Shown piece after piece: positions 1-10,014 of a DNA stretch of 33,825 bases; position 1 is the stretch's first letter; the number at the start of each line of letters is the position of its first letter. The stretch comes from an uncultured Bacteroides sp. Its GTDB lineage: Bacteria > Bacteroidota > Bacteroidia > Bacteroidales > Bacteroidaceae. The notes below the pieces were generated by a model. That model was not told the DNA's origin and ran no database searches. It was given only the letters and a program-made list of their open reading frames with translations. A program made the translations under genes and the position numbers. Location: contig NZ_CAJULN010000030.1 in NCBI RefSeq assembly GCF_910586915.1, forward strand, positions 1-33,825, in the 5' to 3' direction.

Positions 1-1
1 C

Positions 2-1795
2 GACAAGAGTGCCGCCCAGTTCAAGGCGCACCTGAAGAAAGGGCGACAGGCAAAGAGCCGCAATTACCTCATTTACCCGAAGCGCATCTCCTACATACAA
101 TACAAGGAGGTGAAGCGATTGCCGGTTTTCTGCCTCAACCGCTACAAAGGAGGATTCAAGGAGCTTGCCTACAACCAGCGCAAGAAACCCTTCGGTTCGC
201 TGGCGGCACGTACGCTGGGCGACGTATATGCCGACACGGCGAAAGGAGCGCGGAACGGTATCGAACTTGCCTTCGACACCATCCTGAAAGGGCGCGACGG
301 ACGCACGCACCGGCAGAAGGTGAGAAACAAATACCTGAACATCGTCGACGTACCCCCGATTGACGGCTGCGACCTCATATCGACCATCGACGTAGGTATG
401 CAGGACATCTGCGAAAAGGCGCTGGTAGACAAGATGAAGGAACTGAACGCAAGCGTAGGCGTCGTGGTACTGATGGAAGTGGCTACCGGCGAGGTGAAAG
501 CCATCGTCAACATGACGCAGGGCAGAGACGGCGGCTTTTACGAGATGCGCAACAACGCCATCAGCGATATGCTCGAACCCGGCTCCACCTTCAAGACGGC
601 TTCCATCATGGTGGCCTTAGAGGACGGCAAAATCACCCCCGACTACGTAGTGGACACCGGCAACGGACAAATGCCGATGCACGGCCGTGTGATGAAAGAC
701 CACAACTGGCGTCGCGGAGGATACGGAAAACTGAATGTCACCGAGATTCTGGAAGTGTCGTCCAACATCGGGACTTCCTACATCATCGACCACTTCTACG
801 GCAGCAACCCGCAGAAGTTCATCGACGGGCTGCGGCGCATGAGTATCGACCAGCCGCTCCAACTGCAAATTGCGGGCGAAGGAAAGCCGAACATCCGTGG
901 ACCGAAAGAGCGGAGCTATTTCTCCAAGACCGCCCTTCCGTGGATGAGCATCGGCTACGAGACGCAAGTGCCGCCGATGAACATCCTTACCTTCTACAAC
1001 GGAATAGCGAACAACGGCGTTGTCGTGCGTCCGAAGTTCGTAAAGGCGGCTGTAAAGGACGGAGAAACCGTGCAGGAATATCCGACGGAGATTATCAACC
1101 CGAAAATGTGTTCGGACCAGACATTGAGGCAAATACGCGAAATTCTGCGGAAAGTGGTGGGCGAAGGGCTTGCCAAACCTGCGGGAAGCAAGCAGTTCCA
1201 CGTTTCGGGCAAGACCGGAACGGCACAGATATCGCAGGGAGCAGCCGGATACACGACAGGGACAACGAACTATCTCGTAAGTTTCTGCGGATACTTCCCC
1301 TCCGAAGCACCCAAATACAGCATGATTGTCTCCATACAGAAACCGGGGGCGCCCGCCTCGGGCGGCTTGATGGCAGGTAGCGTATTCAGTAAGATTGCCG
1401 AAAGGGTATATGCCAAAGACCTGCGCCTGCCGTTGGTCAACGCGATTGATACCAACGCGGTAGTCATTCCGCACGTAAAAGCCGGAGAGATGCGGGAAGC
1501 CCAGCACGTGTTGGAGGAACTCGACATCGAGATACAGGAGAAGATAGCCGATACCGGCAAAGAGGTGTGGGGAAAGAGCCATGCGGCCCCCAAAGCGGTC
1601 GTGTTCGAGAGCCGGAGCAATATGCAGAACTTCGTGCCGAGCGTCATAGGGATGGGGGCGAAAGATGCCGTCTACCTGTTGGAAAGCAAGGGACTGAAAG
1701 TGCATCTGACCGGAGTGGGCAGGGTGAGAAGCCAGTCGATAGCCAACGGGACCATCGTCAAGAAAGGACAGACCATCAGCCTGTCGTTGCATTAA
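2..1795 (+). CDS. ftsI: Division-specific penicillin-binding protein (FtsI/PBP3-like transpeptidase), 5' end missing
   Basis: This is a septal peptidoglycan DD-transpeptidase, membrane anchored and acting in the periplasm with FtsW. The reading frame is open from base 2, so the true start and the N-terminal membrane segment lie upstream; 597 residues are visible. The three penicillin-binding motifs are present: S195-T-F-K198 within EPGSTFKT (nucleophile Ser195), S253-S-N255, and K404-T-G within SGKTGTAQ. The last ~58 residues (VPSVIGMGAKDAVYLLESKG onward) form a PASTA-like domain, as in Bacteroidetes and Firmicutes division PBPs. The GTG at 110 is an internal codon, not a convincing start, because homologous-looking sequence continues upstream of it. 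The gene heads the visible dcw cluster and murE starts 31 nt downstream. Confidence 0.93.
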   Translation, partial: DKSAAQFKAHLKKGRQAKSRNYLIYPKRISYIQYKEVKRLPVFCLNRYKGGFKELAYNQRKKPFGSLAARTLGDVYADTAKGARNGIELAFDTILKGRDGRTHRQKVRNKYLNIVDVPPIDGCDLISTIDVGMQDICEKALVDKMKELNASVGVVVLMEVATGEVKAIVNMTQGRDGGFYEMRNNAISDMLEPGSTFKTASIMVALEDGKITPDYVVDTGNGQMPMHGRVMKDHNWRRGGYGKLNVTEILEVSSNIGTSYIIDHFYGSNPQKFIDGLRRMSIDQPLQLQIAGEGKPNIRGPKERSYFSKTALPWMSIGYETQVPPMNILTFYNGIANNGVVVRPKFVKAAVKDGETVQEYPTEIINPKMCSDQTLRQIREILRKVVGEGLAKPAGSKQFHVSGKTGTAQISQGAAGYTTGTTNYLVSFCGYFPSEAPKYSMIVSIQKPGAPASGGLMAGSVFSKIAERVYAKDLRLPLVNAIDTNAVVIPHVKAGEMREAQHVLEELDIEIQEKIADTGKEVWGKSHAAPKAVVFESRSNMQNFVPSVIGMGAKDAVYLLESKGLKVHLTGVGRVRSQSIANGTIVKKGQTISLSLH

Positions 1796-1826
1796 AAGGT
1801 AAATTCAACGTATTAAATAAGAGACT

Positions 1827-3278
1827 ATGTTACTAAACAAGTTACTGAAAGCAATTCAGCCGGTACGAATAGCCGGAGACTCGGACATAGAAATCAGCGG
1901 AATCAACATCGATTCGCGTTTAGTAGAAGCCGGACAGTTGTTCATGGCGATGCGCGGCACCCAGGCAGACGGTCATGCTTATATACCTGCCGCCATCGGC
2001 AAAGGAGCTGTCGCAGTGCTTTGCGAAGAGATGCCCGAAGAGCCTGCGGCGGACGTCACCTACATACAGGTGAACGACAGCGAAGAGGCGGTGGGCAAGA
2101 TAGCTACTGCATTCTACGGCGACCCGACATCCAAACTCGAGTTAGTGGGCGTCACTGGAACGAACGGCAAGACAACCATCGCCACCTTATTATATAATAC
2201 CTTCCGCTATTTCGGATACAAAGTGGGGCTTATCTCTACCGTCTGTAATTACATCGACGACGAAGCAATCCCTACCGACCATACCACGCCCGACCCCGTC
2301 ACGCTGAACCGCCTGTTGGGACGCATGGCGGACGAAGGTTGCAAATATGCGTTTATGGAGGTCAGCTCGCACTCGATAGCACAAAAGCGCATCAGCGGGC
2401 TGAAGTTTGCAGGAGGTATCTTTACCAACCTTACGCGCGACCATCTCGACTACCATAAGACCGTAGAGAACTATCTGAAAGCCAAAAAGAAGTTCTTCGA
2501 CGATATGCCGAAAAGCGCGTTCAGCCTTACCAACCTCGACGACAAGAACGGGCTGGTAATGACGCAGAACACGCGCTCCAACGTACACACCTACTCGCTG
2601 CGAAGCCTCAGCGACTTCAAAGGCCGGGTGGTGGAATCGCATTTTGAAGGAATGCTGCTCGATTTCAACAATCACGAGCTGGCCGTTCAGTTCATCGGCA
2701 AGTTCAACGCTTCCAACCTGTTGGCAGTGTTCGGCGCCGCCGTGCTGTTGGGTAAAAAAGAGGAAGAGGTGCTTGTCGCCCTCAGCACGCTTCATCCGGT
2801 AGCGGGACGCTTCGATGCCGTCCGCTCGCCGAAGGGCGTCACGGCGATTGTGGATTATGCACACACACCCGACGCGCTTGTCAATGTGCTCAACGCCATC
2901 CACGGAGTGCTCGAAGGCAAAGGGAAGGTCATCACCGTGGTAGGAGCAGGCGGCAACCGCGACAAGGGCAAACGCCCCATCATGGCGAAAGAAGCCGCCA
3001 AAGCCAGCGACCGTGTCATCATCACCTCGGACAATCCCCGCTTTGAGGAGCCGCAAGACATCATCAACGATATGCTGGCGGGACTCGACGCCAACGACAT
3101 GAAAAAGACGCTGAGCATCGCCGACCGCAGGGAGGCCATCCGCACCGCCTGTATGCTGGCCGAAAAAGGAGACGTGATACTCATTGCCGGAAAAGGACAC
3201 GAGAATTATCAGGAGATAAAGGGAGTGAAGCATCCTTTCGACGACAAGGAGGAGGTAAAGAGAATGTTTAACGATTAG
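1827..3278 (+). CDS. murE: UDP-MurNAc-tripeptide synthetase MurE (meso-diaminopimelate-adding)
   Basis: This cytoplasmic ATP-dependent ligase adds the third stem-peptide residue to UDP-MurNAc-L-Ala-D-Glu. The protein is 483 aa, normal for the family. The Mur ligase ATP loop GTNGKTT sits at residues 111-117. The sequence LTRDHLDYHKTVENYLKAKK carries the central-domain His and the lysine expected to be carbamylated. Residues 402-405 are D-N-P-R, the motif that marks DAP-adding rather than Lys-adding MurE enzymes, so a DAP-type wall is inferred. The gene lies between ftsI and mraY in the classic dcw order. The ATG at 1827 follows an A-rich leader without a clear Shine-Dalgarno sequence, which is usual in this group. 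Confidence 0.95.
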   Translation: MLLNKLLKAIQPVRIAGDSDIEISGINIDSRLVEAGQLFMAMRGTQADGHAYIPAAIGKGAVAVLCEEMPEEPAADVTYIQVNDSEEAVGKIATAFYGDPTSKLELVGVTGTNGKTTIATLLYNTFRYFGYKVGLISTVCNYIDDEAIPTDHTTPDPVTLNRLLGRMADEGCKYAFMEVSSHSIAQKRISGLKFAGGIFTNLTRDHLDYHKTVENYLKAKKKFFDDMPKSAFSLTNLDDKNGLVMTQNTRSNVHTYSLRSLSDFKGRVVESHFEGMLLDFNNHELAVQFIGKFNASNLLAVFGAAVLLGKKEEEVLVALSTLHPVAGRFDAVRSPKGVTAIVDYAHTPDALVNVLNAIHGVLEGKGKVITVVGAGGNRDKGKRPIMAKEAAKASDRVIITSDNPRFEEPQDIINDMLAGLDANDMKKTLSIADRREAIRTACMLAEKGDVILIAGKGHENYQEIKGVKHPFDDKEEVKRMFND

Positions 3279-3305
3279 TGGCTAACGAATAACAACGAAT
3301 AAAAA

Positions 3306-4574
3306 ATGCTGTATTATCTGTTTGAATGGCTGCACAAGCTCAATTTTCCCGGAGCGGGAATGTTCGGTTACACTTCATTCCGCGCGCTGATGGCTGTTAT
3401 CCTCGCCTTGCTTATCTCAAGCATCTGGGGAGACAAATTTATCAACCTGCTGAAGAGGAAGCAAATCACCGAAACACAGCGCGACGCCAAAACCGACCCG
3501 TTCGGCGTCAACAAAGTGGGTGTGCCGAGCATGGGAGGAGTCATCATCATCGTAGCCATCCTCATCCCGTGCCTGCTACTGGGCAAGCTGGAGAACATTT
3601 ATATGATACTGATGCTGATAACCACCGTATGGCTCGGCTCGCTCGGATTTGCCGACGACTACATCAAAATCTTCAAGAAAGACAAGGAAGGGCTGCACGG
3701 TAAGTTTAAAATCATCGGACAGGTGGGCTTGGGGTTAATCGTCGGACTTACCCTGTATTTAAGCCCCGACGTGGTAATCCGCGAAAACATCGAAGTGCAT
3801 ACGCCGGGACAGGAGATGGAGGTGATACACGGTACGAACGACCTGAAATCGACCCAGACCACCATCCCTTTCTTCAAAAGCAACAATCTCGACTACGCCG
3901 ACCTGGTCTCTTTCATGGGTGAACACGCACAGACAGCGGGATGGATACTGTTTGTCATCATCACCATCTTCGTGGTTACCGCCGTGTCCAACGGTGCCAA
4001 CCTCAACGACGGAATGGATGGAATGGCGGCGGGCAATTCGGCCATCATCGGTGCTACGCTCGGTGTATTGGCCTACGTTTCATCGCACATCGAATTTGCC
4101 GGCTATCTGAATATCATGTACATTCCGGGGTCGGAAGAACTGGTCATCTATATCTGTGCCTTCATCGGCGCACTGATTGGTTTCCTCTGGTACAACGCCT
4201 ATCCGGCACAAGTATTCATGGGCGACACCGGCAGCCTGACAATCGGCGGCATCATTGCCGTATTCGCCATCATCATCCACAAGGAGCTGCTGATACCGAT
4301 TCTGTGCGGTGTATTCCTCGTGGAGAATCTGTCGGTCATCCTGCAACGCGCCTACTACAAGGCGGGCAAACGGAAAGGGGTGAAACAACGGCTGTTCAAG
4401 CGGACACCGATTCACGACCACTTCCGCACCTCGATGAGTCTGATAGAACCGGGATGCACGGTGAAGTTCACCCAACCCCACCAACTGTTTCACGAATCGA
4501 AAATCACCGTCCGCTTCTGGATTGTAACGATTGTGCTGGCAGCCATCACGATTATCACATTAAAAATAAGATAA
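3306..4574 (+). CDS. mraY: Phospho-MurNAc-pentapeptide transferase MraY
   Basis: MraY is an integral membrane enzyme that moves phospho-MurNAc-pentapeptide from UDP to undecaprenyl phosphate, giving lipid I. At 422 aa it is longer than the ~360 aa proteobacterial form. The extra length includes a hydrophilic loop around residues 160-200 (between YLSPDVVIRENIEVH and KSNNLDYADL). Catalytic aspartates are visible as D117-D118 in FADDYIK, and D235/D238 in NLNDGMDGM. The usual cytoplasmic HHHF motif reads H370-D371-H372-F373 here. About ten hydrophobic segments can be picked out. It starts 27 nt after murE and is followed by a 95-nt gap before murD, in which no gene or clear signal is seen. Confidence 0.95.
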   Translation: MLYYLFEWLHKLNFPGAGMFGYTSFRALMAVILALLISSIWGDKFINLLKRKQITETQRDAKTDPFGVNKVGVPSMGGVIIIVAILIPCLLLGKLENIYMILMLITTVWLGSLGFADDYIKIFKKDKEGLHGKFKIIGQVGLGLIVGLTLYLSPDVVIRENIEVHTPGQEMEVIHGTNDLKSTQTTIPFFKSNNLDYADLVSFMGEHAQTAGWILFVIITIFVVTAVSNGANLNDGMDGMAAGNSAIIGATLGVLAYVSSHIEFAGYLNIMYIPGSEELVIYICAFIGALIGFLWYNAYPAQVFMGDTGSLTIGGIIAVFAIIIHKELLIPILCGVFLVENLSVILQRAYYKAGKRKGVKQRLFKRTPIHDHFRTSMSLIEPGCTVKFTQPHQLFHESKITVRFWIVTIVLAAITIITLKIR

Positions 4575-4669
4575 CAGAGAGTATTAACCTGATTATTAAC
4601 TTTTAAAAGATGTGCGCAACCGGTAAGGCAACCCAACGCCCGCCGAAATGACAAAGCACATTACCGTAG

Positions 4670-6004
4670 ATGAAAAGAATAGTAATTTTAGGAGCCGGCG
4701 AAAGCGGCGCAGGTGCAGCCGTACTCGCCAAAGTGAAAGGATTTGAGACATTTGTTTCGGATATGTCCGCCATCAAGGACAAATACAAGGAACTTCTCGA
4801 CAGCCGCGACATTGCCTGGGAAGAAGGACAGCATACCGAAGAACTCATTCTGAATGCCGACGAAGTAATCAAAAGCCCCGGTATTCCGAATGACGCCCCC
4901 CTCATCTTGAAACTGAAAGCTCAAGGTACTCCGGTCATATCAGAGATTGAGTTTGCCGGACGCTATACGAATGCCAAAATGATTTGTATCACGGGGTCGA
5001 ACGGAAAAACCACCACGACTTCACTGACTTACCATATTTTCAAAAGCGCAGGCCTGAACGTCGGGCTGGCAGGAAACATCGGCAAGAGCCTTGCCCTGCA
5101 GGTGGCGGAAGAAGTTCATGATTACTACATCATCGAACTCAGCTCTTTCCAACTGGACAATATGTACAACTTCCGGGCAAACATCGCTGTACTGATGAAC
5201 ATCACCCCCGACCATCTCGACCGTTACGACCACTGTATGCAGAATTACATCGACGCCAAGTTCCGCATCACCCAAAATCAGACTCCCGACGATGCCTTCA
5301 TCTTCTGGAACGACGACCCCCTCATCAAACGCGAACTGGCAAAGCATGGTCTGAAAGCCCAACTGTATCCTTTCGCCGCCGTGAAAGAGGACGGTGCCAT
5401 CGCCTATGTGGAGGACAACGAGGTGAAAATCAACGAGCCGATTGCCTTCAACATGGAACAGGAAGAACTGGCACTGACGGGACAGCATAACTTATACAAC
5501 TCCCTGGCTGCCGGTATTTCCGCCAACTTAGCAGGTATTGCCAAAGAGAATATCCGCAAAGCCCTCTCCGACTTCAAGGGTGTGGAGCACCGCTTGGAAA
5601 AGGTGGCACGCGTCCGTGGAATCGACTTCATCAACGACTCGAAAGCCACCAACGTGAACTCCTGCTGGTACGCCCTGCAAAGCATGACGACCAAAACGGT
5701 ATTGATTCTCGGCGGCAAAGACAAGGGAAACGACTACACGGAAATAGAGGACCTGGTACGCGAAAAGTGCTCGGCACTCGTGTATATGGGACTGCATAAC
5801 GAAAAACTTCACGAATTCTTCGACCGCCTCGGTCTGCCCGTAGCCGATGTGCAAACCGGTATGAAGGACGCCGTAGAAGCCGCCTACAAATTGGCAAAAA
5901 AAGGGGAGACCGTATTGTTAAGCCCCTGCTGCGCTTCCTTCGACCTCTTCAAGAGTTACGAAGACCGTGGCGACCAGTTTAAGGAATGTGTCCGTGCCCT
6001 CTGA
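4670..6004 (+). CDS. murD: UDP-MurNAc-L-alanine:D-glutamate ligase MurD
   Basis: This cytoplasmic Mur ligase adds D-glutamate to UDP-MurNAc-L-Ala using ATP. The 444-aa protein begins with a Rossmann-like N-terminal stretch (IVILGAGESGAGAAVLA) for the UDP moiety. The ATP loop GSNGKTTT is at about residues 109-116, and the central-domain motif is ITPDHLDRYDHCMQNYIDAK with the candidate carbamylated lysine. The C-terminal domain contains INDSKATNVNS and the GGKDKG loop typical of MurD. Order and size both match MurD rather than the other ligases in this cluster. It sits between mraY and ftsW with a 34-nt gap to ftsW. Confidence 0.95.
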   Translation: MKRIVILGAGESGAGAAVLAKVKGFETFVSDMSAIKDKYKELLDSRDIAWEEGQHTEELILNADEVIKSPGIPNDAPLILKLKAQGTPVISEIEFAGRYTNAKMICITGSNGKTTTTSLTYHIFKSAGLNVGLAGNIGKSLALQVAEEVHDYYIIELSSFQLDNMYNFRANIAVLMNITPDHLDRYDHCMQNYIDAKFRITQNQTPDDAFIFWNDDPLIKRELAKHGLKAQLYPFAAVKEDGAIAYVEDNEVKINEPIAFNMEQEELALTGQHNLYNSLAAGISANLAGIAKENIRKALSDFKGVEHRLEKVARVRGIDFINDSKATNVNSCWYALQSMTTKTVLILGGKDKGNDYTEIEDLVREKCSALVYMGLHNEKLHEFFDRLGLPVADVQTGMKDAVEAAYKLAKKGETVLLSPCCASFDLFKSYEDRGDQFKECVRAL

Positions 6005-6038
6005 TTTTTCTAATTATTAATTTTAAAATTCTACAGGA

Positions 6039-7364
6039 TTGGATTTATTAAAGAACATATTCAAAGGCGACAAGGTAATCTGGATTATCTTCCTCTGTCT
6101 CTGCCTCATCTCGATTGTCGAGGTGTTCTCGGCCGCATCAACTCTGACTTATAAAAGCGGCGACCACTGGGGGCCAATAACGCAACACTCCATCATCCTG
6201 ATGGTGGGTGCCGTGGTAGTGGTGTTCCTGCACAACGTACCCTACAGATGGTTTCAGGTATTTCCGGTCTTCCTGTATCCTATATCCCTGGTGCTACTGG
6301 CTTTCGTCACACTGATGGGTATCATCACAGGCGACCGCGTCAACGGGGCAGCCCGTTGGATGTCCTTCATGGGGCTACAGTTCCAGCCTTCGGAACTGGC
6401 AAAGATGGCTGTCATCATCGCCGTCTCCTTCATCCTGTCCAAACGGCAGGACGAGGACGGGGCCAACCCGAAAGCCTTTAAATACATCATGATTATCACC
6501 GGACTGGTATTCCTGCTCATCGCACCCGAAAACCTCTCGACAGCCATGCTGCTCTTCGGAGTGGTATGCATGATGATGTTCATCGGGCGGGTGTCTGCCA
6601 AAAAACTGTTCGGTATGTTAGGCGCATTGGCACTCGTAGGCGGAGTGTCGGTAGGAATACTCATGGCTATCCCCGCAAAGACGCTGCGCACCACGCCCGG
6701 TCTTCACCGCTTCGAAACCTGGCAGAACCGCGTCACCGGTTTCTTGAAGGAGGAAAAAGTACCTGCCGCCAAGTTCGACATCGACAAAGACGGGCAGATA
6801 GCCCACGCCCGCATCGCCATCGCTACCAGCCACGTAGTAGGCAAGGGACCGGGCAACTCCATACAGCGCGACTTTCTCAGCCAGGCGTTCTCCGACTTTA
6901 TCTTTGCCATTGTCATCGAAGAGATGGGGCTGATAGGGGGTATCTTCGTCGTATTCCTTTACCTGTGGCTACTGATGCGGGCGGGACGAATCGCACAAAA
7001 ATGCGAGCGGACTTTCCCAGCTTTCCTCGTCATGGGAATTGCCTTGCTACTGGTGTCGCAGGCGATACTCAACATGATGGTTGCCGTCGGCCTGTTCCCC
7101 GTCACGGGACAGCCGTTGCCTCTGGTCAGCAAGGGAGGAACAAGTACGTTAATCAACTGCGCCTATATCGGAATGATATTGAGCGTAAGCCGCTATACCG
7201 CCCGTCTGGAAGAACTGAAGGAGCGCGACGCACAGGTTCAGATGCAAATAACGGCAGATGCGGCAGCCGATTCCGAAGCACAAGCTGCCGCCGAGCCGAC
7301 CGCCCAGATACTGAACAGCGACGCCAAGTTTGAAGATGAAAACGATGCCGCCAGAAACGATTGA
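6039..7364 (+). CDS. ftsW: Septal peptidoglycan polymerase FtsW (SEDS family)
   Basis: FtsW is a multi-pass membrane glycosyltransferase that polymerises lipid II at the septum together with the FtsI transpeptidase. The 441-aa protein has about ten hydrophobic segments and the SEDS signature near the C-terminal third (FSDFIFAIVIEEMGLIGG), plus GLFPVTGQPLPLVSKGGTS. The start is a TTG at 6039, preceded by CAGGA; the next in-frame ATG would remove the first membrane segment, so TTG is preferred. The last ~60 residues are an alanine/glutamate-rich cytoplasmic tail (QMQITADAAADSEAQAAAEP) with no recognisable domain. RodA is the main alternative identity, but the dcw context favours FtsW. Confidence 0.93.
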   Translation: MDLLKNIFKGDKVIWIIFLCLCLISIVEVFSAASTLTYKSGDHWGPITQHSIILMVGAVVVVFLHNVPYRWFQVFPVFLYPISLVLLAFVTLMGIITGDRVNGAARWMSFMGLQFQPSELAKMAVIIAVSFILSKRQDEDGANPKAFKYIMIITGLVFLLIAPENLSTAMLLFGVVCMMMFIGRVSAKKLFGMLGALALVGGVSVGILMAIPAKTLRTTPGLHRFETWQNRVTGFLKEEKVPAAKFDIDKDGQIAHARIAIATSHVVGKGPGNSIQRDFLSQAFSDFIFAIVIEEMGLIGGIFVVFLYLWLLMRAGRIAQKCERTFPAFLVMGIALLLVSQAILNMMVAVGLFPVTGQPLPLVSKGGTSTLINCAYIGMILSVSRYTARLEELKERDAQVQMQITADAAADSEAQAAAEPTAQILNSDAKFEDENDAARND

Positions 7365-7424
7365 CAGCAACGGCAAAAGCGTATCGGAAAAAGGAGAACA
7401 ACGGATAGAAAGAAAGGATTGAAA

Positions 7425-8546
7425 ATGGAAAAAGAGCTTAGAATTATCATCAGCGGTGGAGGCACGGGAGGACATATTTTTCCTGCCGTCTCTATTGCAA
7501 ACGCTATAATGGAACTGCGCCCCGACGCCAAAATACTCTTTGTGGGAGCCGAAGGGCGTATGGAGATGCAACGGGTTCCCGATGCAGGCTACCGGATTAT
7601 CGGTCTGCCGATAGCCGGTTTCGACCGCAAACACTTATGGAAGAACGTATCGGTAGTGATGAAACTGTTGCGCAGCCAGTGGAAAGCACGCAGCATCATC
7701 AAGAACTTCCGCCCGCAGGTGGCGGTAGGCGTGGGCGGTTATGCCAGTGGGCCTACCTTAAAGACTGCCGGAATGATGGGTATCCCGACGCTGATACAAG
7801 AACAGAACTCCTATGCCGGAGTAACCAACAAGCTACTGGCACAGAAAGCACGGAAGATTTGCGTGGCCTATGACGGAATGGAAAAATTCTTCCCCGCAGA
7901 CAGGATTATCATGACAGGAAATCCGGTGCGGCAAAATCTGACAGAGGCGATGCCGTCCAAAGAAGAGGCACTACGCTCCTTCAACCTGCAACCGGACAAG
8001 AAAACCATCCTTATCGTAGGCGGCAGCTTAGGGGCACGTACCATCAACAACACACTGACAGCCGGACTGTCGGTTATCAAAGCGAACAGCGACGTGCAAT
8101 TCATCTGGCAAACGGGAAAATACTATTATCCGCAAGTGACCGAAGCCGTGAAAGCGGCGGGAGAGCTTCCCAACCTGTATGTAACGGATTTCATCAAGGA
8201 TATGGCAGCCGCCTATGCAGCAGGCGACCTTGTTATCTCCCGTGCAGGTGCCGGTTCCATTTCGGAGTTCTGCCTTTTGCACAAGCCGGTGGTCTTGGTA
8301 CCCTCTCCCAACGTGGCAGAAGACCATCAGACCAAGAATGCACTGGCTCTGGTAGACAAGCAGGCAGCCATCTACGTCAAAGACAGCGAAGCGGAAAATG
8401 TCCTGATGGACATCGCCCTCTCTACCATCAACGACGAACGGAAGCTCAAAGAGCTGAGCGGGAATATAGCTAAATTGGCTCTGCCCGATTCCGCAAGAAT
8501 CATTGCACAGGAGGTAATAAAGTTAGCAGAAACAGCAAACAAATAA
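7425..8546 (+). CDS. murG: UDP-GlcNAc:lipid I N-acetylglucosaminyltransferase MurG
   Basis: MurG is a peripheral membrane glycosyltransferase (GT28) that adds GlcNAc to lipid I to make lipid II. The 373-aa protein starts with IIISGGGTGGHIFPAVSIA, the N-terminal glycine-rich loop of MurG. It has the C-domain UDP-GlcNAc site features GGSLGARTINN and VISRAGAGSISEF. I chose the ATG at 7425; a TTG two codons upstream (7419) is in frame, but the ATG sits better behind AAAGGA at 7413-7418. It lies between ftsW and murC, with 27 nt to murC. Confidence 0.95.
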   Translation: MEKELRIIISGGGTGGHIFPAVSIANAIMELRPDAKILFVGAEGRMEMQRVPDAGYRIIGLPIAGFDRKHLWKNVSVVMKLLRSQWKARSIIKNFRPQVAVGVGGYASGPTLKTAGMMGIPTLIQEQNSYAGVTNKLLAQKARKICVAYDGMEKFFPADRIIMTGNPVRQNLTEAMPSKEEALRSFNLQPDKKTILIVGGSLGARTINNTLTAGLSVIKANSDVQFIWQTGKYYYPQVTEAVKAAGELPNLYVTDFIKDMAAAYAAGDLVISRAGAGSISEFCLLHKPVVLVPSPNVAEDHQTKNALALVDKQAAIYVKDSEAENVLMDIALSTINDERKLKELSGNIAKLALPDSARIIAQEVIKLAETANK

Positions 8547-8573
8547 CCCAACGGATAATCAACAACCAAAGAT

Positions 8574-9959
8574 ATGAATATCGAAACTATAAAATCAGTC
8601 TACTTCGTAGGTGCCGGCGGCATCGGCATGAGTGCGCTCGTCCGCTACTTCCTCTTCAAAGGAAAAGTGGTGGCAGGATACGACCGCACCCCTACTCCAT
8701 TGACCGAAACCCTCATCGCCGAAGGCGCCCAAATACATTACGAGGAAAACATCGAACTGATTCCCGAAGCCTGCAAGGAGAAGGAAAGCACGCTCGTCAT
8801 ATTCACCCCCGCCGTCCCGCAGGAACACGAAGAATTGACCTACTTCCGCAACAACGGCTTCGAAATACAGAAACGTGCGCAAGTATTGGGCACTATCACC
8901 CGTTCCAGCAAAGGATTGTGCGTGGCCGGCACTCATGGCAAGACGACTACTTCTACCATGACCGCCCATCTTCTCTACCAATCGCACGTAGAATGTACCG
9001 CCTTCCTCGGAGGTATCTCGAAGAACTACGGAACGAACCTGCTGCTTTCGCAGGAAAGCCCCTACACGGTTATCGAAGCCGACGAGTTCGACCGCTCTTT
9101 CCACTGGTTGTCACCTTATATGTCTGTCATCACCTCGACAGACCCCGACCATCTCGACATCTACGGAACAGAGGAGGCCTACCTGCAAAGTTTCGAGCAT
9201 TACACCACCCTTATCCAACCGGGCGGTGCATTAATCATACGCAAAGGTATCTCCCTGCAACCGAAAGTGCAGCCCGGCGTACGTGTCTACACCTATTCGC
9301 GTGACGAAGGCGACTTCCACGCAGAGAACATCCGCATCGGCAACGGCGAGATATTCATCGACTTTGTAACCCCGGACACCCGCATCGACGACATCCGCTT
9401 AGGAGTGCCGGTAAGCATCAACATAGAGAACGGCGTAGCCGCCATGACTTTGGCCTACCTGAACGGAGCGACCGCCGAAGAGATAAAAAGAGGTATGGCA
9501 AGTTTCGGTGGAGTAGACCGCCGGTTCGACTTCAAAATCAAGAACGACCGCATTGTCTTTCTGAGCGACTACGCACACCACCCCTCCGAAATCAAACAGA
9601 GCGTGCTGTCGATGCGGGAGCTCTACAAAGACAAGAAAATCACAGCCATCTTCCAACCGCACCTCTACAGCCGCACGCGCGACTTCTACCGGGAGTTTGC
9701 CGACAGCCTGTCGCTGCTCGACGAAGTTATCTTGACAGATATCTATCCGGCACGCGAAGCACCGATTCCCGGTGTCAGCAGCCGGTTGATATACGACAAC
9801 CTCCGCCCCGGCATCGAAAAAAGTATGTGCAAAAAGGAAGATATACTGAACATTCTGAAAGATAAAAACATTGAAGTATTAATCACTTTGGGAGCCGGAG
9901 ACATAGACGACTACGTCACCGAAATCAAGGAACTGTTAGAGAAGAAAACAACTGAATAA
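8574..9959 (+). CDS. murC: UDP-MurNAc:L-alanine ligase MurC
   Basis: MurC is a cytoplasmic ligase that adds the first stem residue, L-alanine, to UDP-MurNAc. The 461-aa protein opens with a Rossmann-like GAGGIGMSALVRY. It has the ATP loop GTHGKTTT at residues 119-126, the STDPDHLDIYGT central motif, and the LSDYAHHPSEI and FQPHLYSRTRDF sequences typical of MurC C-terminal domains. Length and motifs exclude Mpl, which differs in loop sequence and context. It ends 55 nt before ftsQ; that gap carries an A/T-rich leader (TTTTAATTTTTAATCTTTAA) directly before the ftsQ ATG. Confidence 0.95.
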   Translation: MNIETIKSVYFVGAGGIGMSALVRYFLFKGKVVAGYDRTPTPLTETLIAEGAQIHYEENIELIPEACKEKESTLVIFTPAVPQEHEELTYFRNNGFEIQKRAQVLGTITRSSKGLCVAGTHGKTTTSTMTAHLLYQSHVECTAFLGGISKNYGTNLLLSQESPYTVIEADEFDRSFHWLSPYMSVITSTDPDHLDIYGTEEAYLQSFEHYTTLIQPGGALIIRKGISLQPKVQPGVRVYTYSRDEGDFHAENIRIGNGEIFIDFVTPDTRIDDIRLGVPVSINIENGVAAMTLAYLNGATAEEIKRGMASFGGVDRRFDFKIKNDRIVFLSDYAHHPSEIKQSVLSMRELYKDKKITAIFQPHLYSRTRDFYREFADSLSLLDEVILTDIYPAREAPIPGVSSRLIYDNLRPGIEKSMCKKEDILNILKDKNIEVLITLGAGDIDDYVTEIKELLEKKTTE

Positions 9960-10014
9960 TCATCCGGCAACCTGTCCGAAACAGTGCAGCCGTTTTAATT
10001 TTTAATCTTTAATT

